From CAMCXT01 sp046302715 (GTDB taxonomy: Bacteria; Bacteroidota; Bacteroidia; M30B66), in NCBI GenBank assembly GCA_046302715.1, contig JBKCHQ010000047.1:1-23205 (forward strand): a stretch of 23,205 bases of DNA. Direction: 5' to 3'. The translations under genes were made by a program, and so were the position numbers. Every line of letters starts with the position of its first letter. Position 1 is the stretch's first letter. Positions 1-7,428 of this stretch are shown in pieces. Below the pieces are notes generated by a model, which saw only the letters and a list, made by a program, of their open reading frames with translations, was not told the origin of the DNA and ran no database searches.

Positions 1-215
1 GAGGCATCTTGAAAAATTGCCTTCACCTTGTAGGTTGCTGGTGCAGTAAGATCTGTTAACTTTAAATTGGTGGCAGGTACTTCATTGTATTTAAGACCGT
101 TCATAATTATTGTGAACGGCTCACCGTTTTCGGCAAAAAATATAAGGTTCGACGTTTGCGAAAATCCTTCAAGAGTCAACAGCATCAAGAATGAGATCAA
201 ACCTAAAAATTTCAT
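1..215 (-). CDS. Secreted protein, DUF4476-like N-terminal part (partial)
   Basis: Only the first 71 codons are present; the gene runs off the left edge. The protein begins MKFLGLISFLMLLTLEGFSQ, a short basic N-region, a hydrophobic core and a probable signal-peptidase site near 'FSQ', so export is expected. The mature part contains NLIFFAENGEPFTIIMNG, then a 'KLTDLTAP' segment followed by 'YKVKAIFQD'. From memory this pattern is typical of the N-terminal part of Bacteroidota proteins that carry a C-terminal DUF4476 domain, whose function is unknown. The DUF4476 domain itself would lie outside the window, so the family call rests on the N-terminus alone. The ATG at 213-215 is chosen because the signal peptide starts there. 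The gene follows pyk on the same strand after 95 bases that include a good -7 box, so it probably has its own promoter. Confidence 0.6.
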   Translation of the reverse strand, partial: MKFLGLISFLMLLTLEGFSQTSNLIFFAENGEPFTIIMNGLKYNEVPATNLKLTDLTAPATYKVKAIFQDA

Positions 216-272
216 AATCAAATATTTAAACGTTAGGATTACAATAAATGTATGAAGTTTTTTTCGTGCGAT

Positions 273-299
273 CAAATATATGACCAAAATCTACTCAAA
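273..299 (-). promoter_or_regulatory. Putative Bacteroidota-type promoter of the DUF4476-like gene
   Basis: On the minus strand, TATATTTG (plus-strand 273-280) is an exact match to the Bacteroidota -7 consensus TAnnTTTG and lies 57 bases before the ATG at 215. A TTTG that could act as the -33 box is at 296-299, but the 15-base spacing is shorter than the usual 17-21. The rest of the gap between pyk and this gene (216-310) shows no convincing terminator hairpin. This is a pattern match only. Confidence 0.35.
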
Positions 300-310
300 A
301 AAAGACTCAA

Positions 311-1744
311 CTATTCCACAAAACTCAGTTTGATCATATTAGATTTTCCGAATTCGTGCATAGGTATTGATGCCACGTTAATCATCAGATCGCCACTCTT
401 GATCATTCCTGCATTTTTAAGGATATTTTTTATATCGGAGATGGTATGATCCGTGCTTACCATTTTATCGTAGAAAAATCCACGTACCCCCCAAACAAGG
501 CTTAGCGTATTTAATAGAGCCTCGTTACCCGTAAAAATGAAAATCTTTGCTTTAGGCCTGAAACTTGAAATGCGGAAGGCGGTATATCCTGAGTGCGTCA
601 TAGCAACAATAGCAGCTGTTTCCGTCTGCTCTGCCATGTGTACCGCACTGTTGCAAATAGCATCGGTAAGCATCCGCGACTTTTGCGAAACCAACTTATT
701 GTCTTTGTGATAAATGCCCTCAAAACCTTCAACTCGAGCCAGAATCTTTTGAACTGTTTCTATAACACGCACTGGGAATTTTCCCACCGAGGTCTCTCCA
801 CTTAGCATCACTGCATCGGCTCCATCCATAATTGCATTAGCCACATCATTTACCTCGGCGCGGGTGGCATTATAATTTGTTATCATGGATTCCATCATCT
901 GCGTGGCAATAATGATAGGGATGGACGCCTCCAAACACTTCTTTACCAGCATTTTTTGAATCAATGGCACATTTTCCATGGGAATTTCAACACCCAGATC
1001 GCCACGTGCCACCATTAATGCATCGGTATTCGCTATAATGCCATCAATTTCCTCAATGGCCTCTGGTTTTTCAATCTTTGCAACTACTCGGGCCGTTTTA
1101 TTTTGACGAGAAATAATATGCTTTAATTCCTGAATATCACTAGCACGGCGCACAAATGAAAGGCCTATCCACTCAACCCCATGATCCAATGCAAATTGCA
1201 AGTCGGCAAGATCTTTTTTTGTCAGACAGGGCAGCGAAATTTGGGTATTGGGCAAATTAACTCCCTTTTTGGAAGATAGGGTTCCCCCATGAACAACTTT
1301 GGCCACCACTTCATTATCCTTATTGGTGGACTCAACTTCTAATACAATTTTTCCATCATCAATAAGCACAGTTTCGCCGGGTTTTACATCCTGCGGAAAT
1401 TGTGGATAGGTCATATATAGTTTCTCAGCTGTTCCTATACACTTCTCGGTGGTAAAAGTGATGGAATTACCAATTTCGAGTTGCACGGCATTATTTTCAA
1501 CTTCACCAATCCTTAGCTTAGGTCCTTGTAGATCAGCCAGAATTGCTGTATGTAAGCCGCGCTTTAAATTTATGGCGCGTATATGCTTAATGAGCGCAGC
1601 ATGATCGTCATAGCTTCCATGGCTAAAATTAATTCGACATACGTCAACACCGGCAAGAATCATTTGCTCTAATACCTCGGGATTAGCCGTAGCCGGACCC
1701 AAAGTGGCAATTACTTTTGATTTACTCTGTACTTTATTCATCAT
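311..1744 (-). CDS. pyk: Pyruvate kinase
   Basis: Catalyses phosphoenolpyruvate + ADP to pyruvate + ATP, the last step of glycolysis, in the cytoplasm. The 477 residues match the usual bacterial length of about 470-480. Visible motifs are KVIATLGPAT near residue 10, the phosphate-binding CRINFSHG at 36-43, ADLQGPKLRIG at 70-80, the catalytic AKIEKPEAI at 222-230 with K223 and E225, the metal-binding ARGDLGVEIP at 246-255, and the TRAEVNDVANAIMDGADAVM segment at 294-313 leading into LSGETSVGKFP. The C-terminal domain is complete. Two ATG codons are adjacent (1742-1744 and 1739-1741), so the product starts MMN or MN. Only 2 bases separate it from the stop of the IPExxxVDY gene, so it is the last gene of the acpP-fabF-rnc operon. 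It ends with TAG. Confidence 0.97.
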   Translation of the reverse strand: MMNKVQSKSKVIATLGPATANPEVLEQMILAGVDVCRINFSHGSYDDHAALIKHIRAINLKRGLHTAILADLQGPKLRIGEVENNAVQLEIGNSITFTTEKCIGTAEKLYMTYPQFPQDVKPGETVLIDDGKIVLEVESTNKDNEVVAKVVHGGTLSSKKGVNLPNTQISLPCLTKKDLADLQFALDHGVEWIGLSFVRRASDIQELKHIISRQNKTARVVAKIEKPEAIEEIDGIIANTDALMVARGDLGVEIPMENVPLIQKMLVKKCLEASIPIIIATQMMESMITNYNATRAEVNDVANAIMDGADAVMLSGETSVGKFPVRVIETVQKILARVEGFEGIYHKDNKLVSQKSRMLTDAICNSAVHMAEQTETAAIVAMTHSGYTAFRISSFRPKAKIFIFTGNEALLNTLSLVWGVRGFFYDKMVSTDHTISDIKNILKNAGMIKSGDLMINVASIPMHEFGKSNMIKLSFVE

Positions 1745-1746
1745 CT

Positions 1747-2229
1747 TTAAAAAATCAAATTATCTCTGCTTTTCAACTTATTGATATCCATTAAAAATGC
1801 GGCATTTACTACCTTTATTTGACGGATTAGCTGAAGCTTTTTTTTTTGGTGCACTTCATCCTCATTGCTTCCACGCAACAAAAGAAAAAAATCAATGGTT
1901 GGTTGCTCAGGAATAAGATTTCCCCATTCATTTCTATTGGAAAGCAACTGATATAGAGTCCCTTCCTCCTCAGCTTCACTTAAATAAGGCGGTAACCAGT
2001 TGGCCTGAACACCGTCCAAGCTCCGCACCGATTCCTTATACTCGAAAACACTGTAATGCGCCAATTTATCGTCCTGCTCCATGGGTATTGTTAAATCATC
2101 GGTACGCTCCAAATTAAGGTTAAGGTGATTATTCAAATACCAGCAAAGTTTGAAATCAGGCTCCTGACAACTGATTCCGATGAGTTTAAAATCGAAATCT
2201 GCATAATCTTTGAACGCTAACTTTTTCAT
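1747..2229 (-). CDS. IPExxxVDY family protein, function unknown
   Basis: A 160-residue soluble protein without signal peptide or membrane segment. It belongs to the Bacteroidota IPExxxVDY family, named after its motif; here the motif reads IPEQPTIDF, followed by FLLLRG (about residues 107-121), so the final V-D-Y is I-D-F. Other recognisable parts are the N-terminal 'KLAFKDYADFDFKLIGI' stretch and a central 'YSVFEYKES'. No enzyme motif is visible, and no function is established for the family as far as I know. The gene sits 37 bases after rnc and 2 bases before pyk. From memory the order acpP-fabF-rnc-IPExxxVDY-pyk is conserved in many Bacteroidota, which suggests co-transcription and possibly a shared physiological role, but that is inference. 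The start is the ATG at 2227-2229. Confidence 0.88.
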   Translation of the reverse strand: MKKLAFKDYADFDFKLIGISCQEPDFKLCWYLNNHLNLNLERTDDLTIPMEQDDKLAHYSVFEYKESVRSLDGVQANWLPPYLSEAEEEGTLYQLLSNRNEWGNLIPEQPTIDFFLLLRGSNEDEVHQKKKLQLIRQIKVVNAAFLMDINKLKSRDNLIF

Positions 2230-2266
2230 TTCCTATGCAAAATTAAACCATATTGTTCAATTAACA

Positions 2267-2989
2267 CTATGAAGGATTGTTAGCATGTAAAATCTGCCAA
2301 GCATTTTCGGCTGCTGTTTGTTCGGCGGCTTTCTTCGAATACCCCGCGCCTTCTGAAACAGCAGTGCCATCAATATATAATCTGACATAATACAATTTTT
2401 TTCGATCGGAGTTTTGTTCCTCACGAGCTTCGAAGGTAAGCGTTTGTTTATTTTTCTGGATAAGATTAATCAATCGGGATTTGAAATTAAGTTCCATGCT
2501 TTCGAGTTCCTCAAGATCGACATGAAATTTTACTATCCTGTTTAAAATTAAACGTTCCGTAAAGACGTAGCCTTTATCAAGATATACTGCTCCAATAAGA
2601 GCTTCAAAGGTATCGCCCGAAATGGATTTATACATTCTATGCGAATCGTCGTATTGAATTAAGGTATCAATTCCCATTTTAATGGCTAACTTATTCAGAT
2701 AGGTTCGGTTTACGATGCGTGATCGCATTTCGGTTAGGAAGCCCTCATCACGTGTGGGATAGCGTTCAAAAAGCATGCGCGCTATTACAGCACCTAAAAC
2801 GGCATCTCCTAAATATTCTAGTCGTTCGTTGGAATCCTTAACACCTTGTCGGATTTCCTTTGCTACCGAACTATGGGTAAAAGCCTGTTCATACAACCTT
2901 ATGTTTTGGGGCCAAAAACCCAGCAAACCTTTAATTTTTCGGGCAAGTAGGCGATTTCTGGAAAATAAGGGGGTAAATACGGAAAACAA
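2267..2989 (-). CDS. rnc: Ribonuclease III
   Basis: Cleaves double-stranded RNA in rRNA maturation and mRNA turnover. The 240 residues contain an N-terminal endonuclease domain with the signature ERLEYLGDAVLG (E55, E58 and D62, equivalent to E. coli E38, E41, D45) and the second metal cluster SGDTFEALIGAVYLD (D126, E129). The C-terminal double-stranded RNA-binding domain spans about 168-236 and ends in the expected KKAAEQTAAENAW helix. The start is not ATG: the reading frame begins with TTG directly after the fabF stop codon (TGA then TTG, no spacer). The next in-frame Met is at residue 72, inside the catalytic domain, so the TTG start is forced. Translation is therefore probably coupled to fabF. 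The N-terminal 'FSVFTPLFSRNRLLARKIKG' stretch resembles other Bacteroidota RNase III N-termini. Confidence 0.95.
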   Translation of the reverse strand: MFSVFTPLFSRNRLLARKIKGLLGFWPQNIRLYEQAFTHSSVAKEIRQGVKDSNERLEYLGDAVLGAVIARMLFERYPTRDEGFLTEMRSRIVNRTYLNKLAIKMGIDTLIQYDDSHRMYKSISGDTFEALIGAVYLDKGYVFTERLILNRIVKFHVDLEELESMELNFKSRLINLIQKNKQTLTFEAREEQNSDRKKLYYVRLYIDGTAVSEGAGYSKKAAEQTAAENAWQILHANNPS

Positions 2990-4237
2990 TCAGGGAACGT
3001 ACTTTCTAAAGATGACGGAAGCATTATGACCGCCAAATCCGAAGGTGTTGCTTAAAGCCGCGCGCACCGTTCGGTATTGCGCTTTGTTAAAGGTAAAATT
3101 AAGATTGGGATCTAACTCAGGATCGAAATTTTCCTGATTAATGGTGGGTGGTACCGCATCATTTTTAACTGCCAAAATTGAAGCTATGGCTTCAACCGCA
3201 CCAGCAGCACCCAATAAATGCCCGGTCATGGATTTGGTAGAACTGATATTTAAGGAATATGCATGTTCTTTGAAAACACCCAAAATAGCTTTTGTTTCTG
3301 CAATATCTCCTAATGGTGTGGATGTGCCATGAACATTGATATAATCAATTTCATTGGGCTGCATCCCCGCATCATCGAGGGCCGAATTCATAACATTGAG
3401 TGCCCCCAAACCTTCAGGATGCGGCGCCGTGATGTGATGCGCATCGGCAGATGCTCCACCACCAGCGAGTTCGGCATAAATTTTAGCCCCACGCTTAAGC
3501 GCATGTTCTAACTCTTCGAGGATGAGTGCTCCCCCACCCTCGCCCATAACAAAACCATCACGACCTACATCAAAGGGACGTGAGGCGGTTTTGGGCGAAT
3601 CATTACGTTCTGAAAGCGCATGCATCGCATTGAATCCGCCCATAGCGGGTTCATTAACGGCTGCTTCAGAACCTCCTGTAATCATCACATCGGCTTTACC
3701 CATGCGGATGTAGAAGAACGAATCCAAAATGGCATTTGTTGAAGAAGCACAAGCCGACACCGTAGTAAAATTTGGACCTCTAAAGCCGTACCGCATAGAA
3801 ATGTGGCCCGATGCAATGTCGGCAATCATTTTAGGAATAAAAAACGGACTAAATCGAGGCGTACCATCTCCTTTGGCAAAAGCTTCAACCTCTTGAAAAA
3901 AGGTATTTAAACCTCCTATTCCGCTTCCCCAAATAACGCCAGAACGATCGGGATTAAATGCACCTTCTGCCAATCCAGCATCTTTATATGCTTGATCTGC
4001 TGCATACAATGCATATTGAGCGAATAGGTCAAGCCTGCGTTGTTCTTTTCGATCAATAATCTCACTCGGATCGAAGTTTTTAACTTCGCAAGCAAAACGA
4101 GTTTTAAATTTAGAACAATCGAAATGGGTAATAAAATCAGCTCCACTAACACCGTCCAAAAGATTTTTCCAAAAATCTTGAACTGTGTTACCCAGTGGAG
4201 TAACAGCCCCCAATCCGGTTACAACAACCCGTCTCAA
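2990..4237 (-). CDS. fabF: Beta-ketoacyl-[acyl-carrier-protein] synthase II
   Basis: Condenses malonyl-ACP with acyl-ACP in fatty-acid elongation. At 415 residues it has the usual FabF length. The Cys-His-His active site is complete: C163 in TVSACASSTNAI, H303 in NVHGTSTPLGD and H340 in STKSMTGHLLGAAGA, with the conserved K335. The C-terminus carries the family's NTFGFGGHNASVIF. The start needs care. The first canonical option is TTG (4235-4237), giving MRRVVVTGLG. Two codons upstream is an ATT that would give MSLRRVVVTGLG, closer to the usual MxLKRVVVTGLG beginning. An in-frame stop lies four codons above that, and there is no ATG in between. It follows acpP by 15 bases, consistent with enzyme and carrier being made together, and its stop abuts the rnc start. 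Confidence 0.96.
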   Translation of the reverse strand: MRRVVVTGLGAVTPLGNTVQDFWKNLLDGVSGADFITHFDCSKFKTRFACEVKNFDPSEIIDRKEQRRLDLFAQYALYAADQAYKDAGLAEGAFNPDRSGVIWGSGIGGLNTFFQEVEAFAKGDGTPRFSPFFIPKMIADIASGHISMRYGFRGPNFTTVSACASSTNAILDSFFYIRMGKADVMITGGSEAAVNEPAMGGFNAMHALSERNDSPKTASRPFDVGRDGFVMGEGGGALILEELEHALKRGAKIYAELAGGGASADAHHITAPHPEGLGALNVMNSALDDAGMQPNEIDYINVHGTSTPLGDIAETKAILGVFKEHAYSLNISSTKSMTGHLLGAAGAVEAIASILAVKNDAVPPTINQENFDPELDPNLNFTFNKAQYRTVRAALSNTFGFGGHNASVIFRKYVP

Positions 4238-4252
4238 CGAAATGAATGGGTA

Positions 4253-4489
4253 TTATTTGGCGTTCTTCTCAATGTATGCTATAGCATCACCAACTGTAGC
4301 GATGTTCTCTGCCTGATCATCAGGAATAGCGATACCAAACTTATTTTCAAACTCCATGATCAATTCCACCGTATCCAATGAATCGGCTCCTAGATCATTA
4401 GTAAAGGAAGCTTCAAGAGTTACTTCGCTTTCGTCAACATTCAATTTATCGACGATGATTTCTTTTACGCGAGATGCGATATCTGACAT
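4253..4489 (-). CDS. acpP: Acyl carrier protein
   Basis: The 78-residue carrier holds growing acyl chains on a phosphopantetheine arm during fatty-acid synthesis. The attachment serine is S37 in the motif GADSLDTVELIMEFE, preceded by SFTNDLGA. The protein is acidic and ends IATVGDAIAYIEKNAK, as ACPs do. The reading frame continues 28 codons upstream to 4573, but that extension is basic and Cys/Lys/Phe-rich, and no ACP has it; the ATG at 4487-4489 gives the normal MSDIASRVKEII start. It is the first gene of the acpP-fabF-rnc-IPExxxVDY-pyk operon and diverges from purN across a 167-base region that holds promoter-like boxes for both sides. Confidence 0.97.
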   Translation of the reverse strand: MSDIASRVKEIIVDKLNVDESEVTLEASFTNDLGADSLDTVELIMEFENKFGIAIPDDQAENIATVGDAIAYIEKNAK

Positions 4490-4514
4490 TGTTTTTGAGT
4501 ATAAAAATTTGTTG

Positions 4515-4545
4515 CAAAGAAAGGACTTAGAAGCAAACGAGCAAA
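4515..4545 (-). promoter_or_regulatory. Putative promoter of the acpP operon
   Basis: On the minus strand a TTTG (plus 4542-4545) is followed after 19 bases by TTTCTTTG (plus 4515-4522). The second box matches TAnnTTTG at all but one defined position, and the spacing fits the Bacteroidota -33/-7 arrangement. The box lies about 26 bases before the acpP ATG. It sits in the divergent region between acpP and purN. Pattern match only. Confidence 0.35.
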
Positions 4546-4633
4546 ATCTTTTTTTAACCGTTTGTTTTAACAAGTTATATTTCTGTATTTCAGCAATTTA
4601 AATTTTAAGGCTTTTAGGTTGTTATCGAATCTG

Positions 4634-4641
4634 TACTTTAG
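4634..4641 (+). promoter_or_regulatory. Putative -7 box for purN-rnhA
   Basis: TACTTTAG lies 15 bases before the purN ATG and differs from the Bacteroidota -7 consensus TAnnTTTG at one base. No good -33 TTTG is seen at the usual distance (a TTG at 4619-4621 is only 12 bases away), so the call is weak. Confidence 0.3.
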
Positions 4642-4656
4642 CCACCGATTAGAATT

Positions 4657-5223
4657 ATGCAAAAAATCATCATTTTCGGATCGGGTGCTGGCTCAAATGC
4701 CCGTAACCTAATTGAGCGTTTTAAAGATGATGCGGGAGCAGAAATTGTAGCTTTAGTGAGCGACAAACCCCGCCGTGGTTTTCTCGATATTTCTTATGAC
4801 TATAGAATTAACCTTGAGATCATTAAAGGTCACGAATTGCATGATCCAAAATGGATTGCGCACCTAAAAGTCATGTACCGCCCAGATTTAATAGTTTTGG
4901 CGGGCTTCCTCAAGTTGATTCCACAAAATTTTATTGATGCATTTCAAGGCAGGATTATAAACCTTCACCCATCACTTTTGCCCAAATTTGGAGGCAAAGG
5001 CATGTATGGTATGTTCGTGCACAAAGCTGTATCAGAAGCAGGCGAAACCGAAACTGGAATAACGGTTCATTGGGTTAATGCGCATTATGACGAAGGAAAT
5101 ATTATTTTTCAAGCGCATTGCTCTGTTATTCCACATGAAGCGCCTAAAATTATTGCACAAAAGGTTCATGAACTGGAACATCGCTTTTTGCCTGGAGTAA
5201 TTAACGATATAATCAAACAATAA
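4657..5223 (+). CDS. purN: Phosphoribosylglycinamide formyltransferase (GART)
   Basis: Transfers a formyl group from 10-formyl-tetrahydrofolate to GAR in step three of purine synthesis. The 188-residue length is normal. The Rossmann-like N-terminus IIIFGSGAGSNARNL carries the substrate phosphate loop. The catalytic residues are all present: N102 and H104 in INLHPSLLPKFGG and D145 in the segment TGITVHWVNAHYDEGNIIFQ. The folate-binding 'VLAGFLKLIP' strand is at 80-89. It is the first plus-strand gene of a pair with rnhA, which follows after 9 bases. From memory the purN-rnhA pair beside the acpP operon is a common Bacteroidota arrangement. It diverges from acpP, so lipid and purine synthesis genes share one control region. 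Confidence 0.95.
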   Translation: MQKIIIFGSGAGSNARNLIERFKDDAGAEIVALVSDKPRRGFLDISYDYRINLEIIKGHELHDPKWIAHLKVMYRPDLIVLAGFLKLIPQNFIDAFQGRIINLHPSLLPKFGGKGMYGMFVHKAVSEAGETETGITVHWVNAHYDEGNIIFQAHCSVIPHEAPKIIAQKVHELEHRFLPGVINDIIKQ

Positions 5224-5232
5224 GTATTTATA

Positions 5233-5691
5233 ATGAATGTAATAGAGGTGTTTACCGATGGTTCGTCACGAGGTAATCCCGGACCGGGCGGTTATGGCAT
5301 AATTATGCGTTCGGGACAGCATTATAAAGAGTTGAGTGCGGGGTATAAGCATACTACCAACAATCGTATGGAACTATTGGGTGTAATTGTGGCTCTTGAA
5401 AGCATCAAAATACCGGGCAGTGTTGTCGTGGTTACTTCTGACTCTAAATATGTTGTCGATAGCGTAACTAAAGGTTGGGTATTCAACTGGAAAAACAAGA
5501 ATTTTAAAGACAAGAAAAACCAGGATCTTTGGGAGCGTTTTCTGGAAATTTATCCCAAACACCGAGTACAATTTAAGTGGATCAGAGGCCATAACAGCCA
5601 TCCAGAAAACGAACGTTGCGACCAACTAGCCGTTGAAGCGGCCTGCGGCAAAAATTTGCTAGATGACTTAGGGTACGACGGCAGCGAATAA
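5233..5691 (+). CDS. rnhA: Ribonuclease HI
   Basis: Cleaves the RNA strand of RNA-DNA hybrids, removing primers and R-loops. The 152 residues carry the full acidic site: D9 in FTDGSSRGNPGPGGYG, E47 in NNRMELLGVI, D70 in VTSDSKYVVD and D130 in NERCDQLA, plus the catalytic-loop H120 in WIRGHNSHPENE. The basic handle region is present around 80-96 (KGWVFNWKNKNFKDKKN). It follows purN closely and probably shares its transcript. Its TAA stop at 5689-5691 touches the TGA stop of the convergent subtilisin gene with no intervening base, so any terminator for either gene must lie inside the other; I see no strong hairpin there. Confidence 0.96.
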   Translation: MNVIEVFTDGSSRGNPGPGGYGIIMRSGQHYKELSAGYKHTTNNRMELLGVIVALESIKIPGSVVVVTSDSKYVVDSVTKGWVFNWKNKNFKDKKNQDLWERFLEIYPKHRVQFKWIRGHNSHPENERCDQLAVEAACGKNLLDDLGYDGSE

Positions 5692-7401
5692 TCAGGTCTT
5701 AATAAACCTACGTGATAACATGCCTCCCTTAATCGTGAGTTTAACCACATACTCGCCCGAAGCAAATTTCTGTCCTTTGAGTTCGATAGGTATCTGATTG
5801 ATTGAAAATGGCATTAAGTCGGCACTGCCGCTGGCTAGCGTGCGACCGTCGGAATGAAGCACTTCCCAAGCTGCGTTTTGTTTTTGCGAAGAATATACCT
5901 CAAGAGTAAATGCATCGCCTGCCGGATTGGGAAATAAGTTAATTATGCTATCGTTTTGAATTACGGTGTTTCGCTCTTTGGCGAGCAGTTCAAATGCTTT
6001 GGAAAAATCGGGAATACCATAACCCAGATAATTATCAGGGCGCTCAAATTGATGGGAGCTTTTCTCTATAGCCCGATAAATTTCCATATTGGTGGCATTC
6101 GGAAATGCTTGCCATAAACATGCGGCGGCCCCGGCAATTATGGGCGATGAAAAGGATGTACCGTTAGATTGCCCAACCGAGCCTGAAGATACCACTAGCC
6201 AAGTAGCCTGTCCCATTGCAGAAACATTGGGCTTGACACGGCCATCAAAACTGGGTCCCTGCGAACTAAAAAAAGCATATGTACCAACGGAATCAACGGC
6301 TCCAATGCTGAGTACCGAATCGCCATCGGCGGGTGCACCTACGTATTGCCAGGAATCGGAACCTGAATTTCCGGCCGAATTAACTACCAGAATGCCCTTT
6401 GCTGCTGCAATGTCTGCCCCCTGGGTTATTCGGGTGGTGTTGCCGTCCATATCACTATACGTATGCGATGTTTGCTCATCGTCGAAACGGGTATAACCCA
6501 AAGATGAGTTAATAATCCAAGCGCCTACGCTGTCGGCAAATTCGGCGGCGCTTACCCAGTTATCCTCTTCGATAATATATTCGGATCCAGCATCTTCGCT
6601 GCGAAGTAGCCAATAGGCGGCAGATGGTGCCGTACCCACCATTTGGCCGGGAATATTTGCAGCCATGCACGATAACACTGACATGCCATGCGGATTATCT
6701 TCAAACACCTCGGAGCCTCCACTCACAAAGTCGCGTGTGCCCAAAATGCGCTGTTGCAAAAACAAGGAATCAAACCACATCATGCGATCAGCATTGTAAA
6801 AACCTGCGTCCAAAACAGCAATAACAACATTGCTACCATCGTATCCCAAACGATGTAAATCATCCAAACCTATCATTTCGGTTTGCCTGCGAGCCTTTCC
6901 ATAAATGGAATTACTTTTATCCTGATTTGACGCATCCATAGAGGCCTTTATCTTAGATTTGGAACGCGATCCTATTTTTTGAAGATCGTTTCTCTCCCAT
7001 TCTTCGAACGAACTGTACATCAACTGTCCTACCGGTTCAATAGCACGAGCACAACTTAGTTTTTTCAACCGTTGGTATTCCTTTTTATTTTCAACCAAAA
7101 CGGTAACTGAATTAAACCAGCGGCTTACATTGAGTATTTTAAAACCTTGCTGTCGAATTTGGGCAATAAATTGAGGGTTTACAGGGTAGTCATTCGCCGT
7201 AAGTGGAATATTTTGAAGGCTTCTTCTTTTTAGGGACGCCTCGGATAAACTCGGATTCGCACTCAGTTTAAGCTCATTTACAGAAGGTCTATCTGGCAAA
7301 CGAATCCAAAATTTTTGAGGAAAAATAAGATCATCATCTGCCGTTGCCGATAAGTTAACTACCGTAAATAAATACACCAAGGCAATAAGTAATTTTTTCA
7401 T
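5692..7401 (-). CDS. Secreted S8 subtilisin-like serine protease with T9SS sorting domain
   Basis: A 569-residue exported protease. The N-terminal MKKLLIALVYLFTVVNLSAT is a signal peptide, followed by a propeptide-like region (about 24-170). The peptidase S8 domain has the complete triad: D198 in VIAVLDAGF, H238 in DNPHGMSVLSC and S416 in NGTSFSSPIIAG, with the oxyanion-hole N345 in VVNSAGNSG. After the catalytic domain, about residues 487-569 form a type A T9SS C-terminal sorting domain: it opens with NLFPNPAGDAFTLEV, contains 'GEYVVKLTIKGG' and ends SRRFIKT. This means passage through the outer membrane by the type IX system and probably surface anchoring or release; the T9SS genes are not in this window. 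The ATG at 7399-7401 lies 27 bases after the lipoprotein gene, so the two are probably co-transcribed. Substrate is unknown. Confidence 0.93.
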   Translation of the reverse strand: MKKLLIALVYLFTVVNLSATADDDLIFPQKFWIRLPDRPSVNELKLSANPSLSEASLKRRSLQNIPLTANDYPVNPQFIAQIRQQGFKILNVSRWFNSVTVLVENKKEYQRLKKLSCARAIEPVGQLMYSSFEEWERNDLQKIGSRSKSKIKASMDASNQDKSNSIYGKARRQTEMIGLDDLHRLGYDGSNVVIAVLDAGFYNADRMMWFDSLFLQQRILGTRDFVSGGSEVFEDNPHGMSVLSCMAANIPGQMVGTAPSAAYWLLRSEDAGSEYIIEEDNWVSAAEFADSVGAWIINSSLGYTRFDDEQTSHTYSDMDGNTTRITQGADIAAAKGILVVNSAGNSGSDSWQYVGAPADGDSVLSIGAVDSVGTYAFFSSQGPSFDGRVKPNVSAMGQATWLVVSSGSVGQSNGTSFSSPIIAGAAACLWQAFPNATNMEIYRAIEKSSHQFERPDNYLGYGIPDFSKAFELLAKERNTVIQNDSIINLFPNPAGDAFTLEVYSSQKQNAAWEVLHSDGRTLASGSADLMPFSINQIPIELKGQKFASGEYVVKLTIKGGMLSRRFIKT

Positions 7402-7428
7402 ATGGGGGTAGATATAGGTTATTATTTA

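Noticed and set aside
4490..4573. 28-codon upstream extension of acpP
   Set aside because: No ACP has such an extension, and the segment covers the likely promoter; the internal ATG gives the standard start.
5681..5720. Bidirectional terminator between rnhA and the subtilisin gene
   Set aside because: The best pairing found is AGGT with ACCT around eight bases, a 4-base stem with no T-run; too weak to call.
6089..6496. 135-codon open frame on the plus strand
   Set aside because: Antisense to the catalytic domain of the subtilisin gene, whose triad and sorting domain are intact; the product is Pro/Ser/Glu-rich with no domain.
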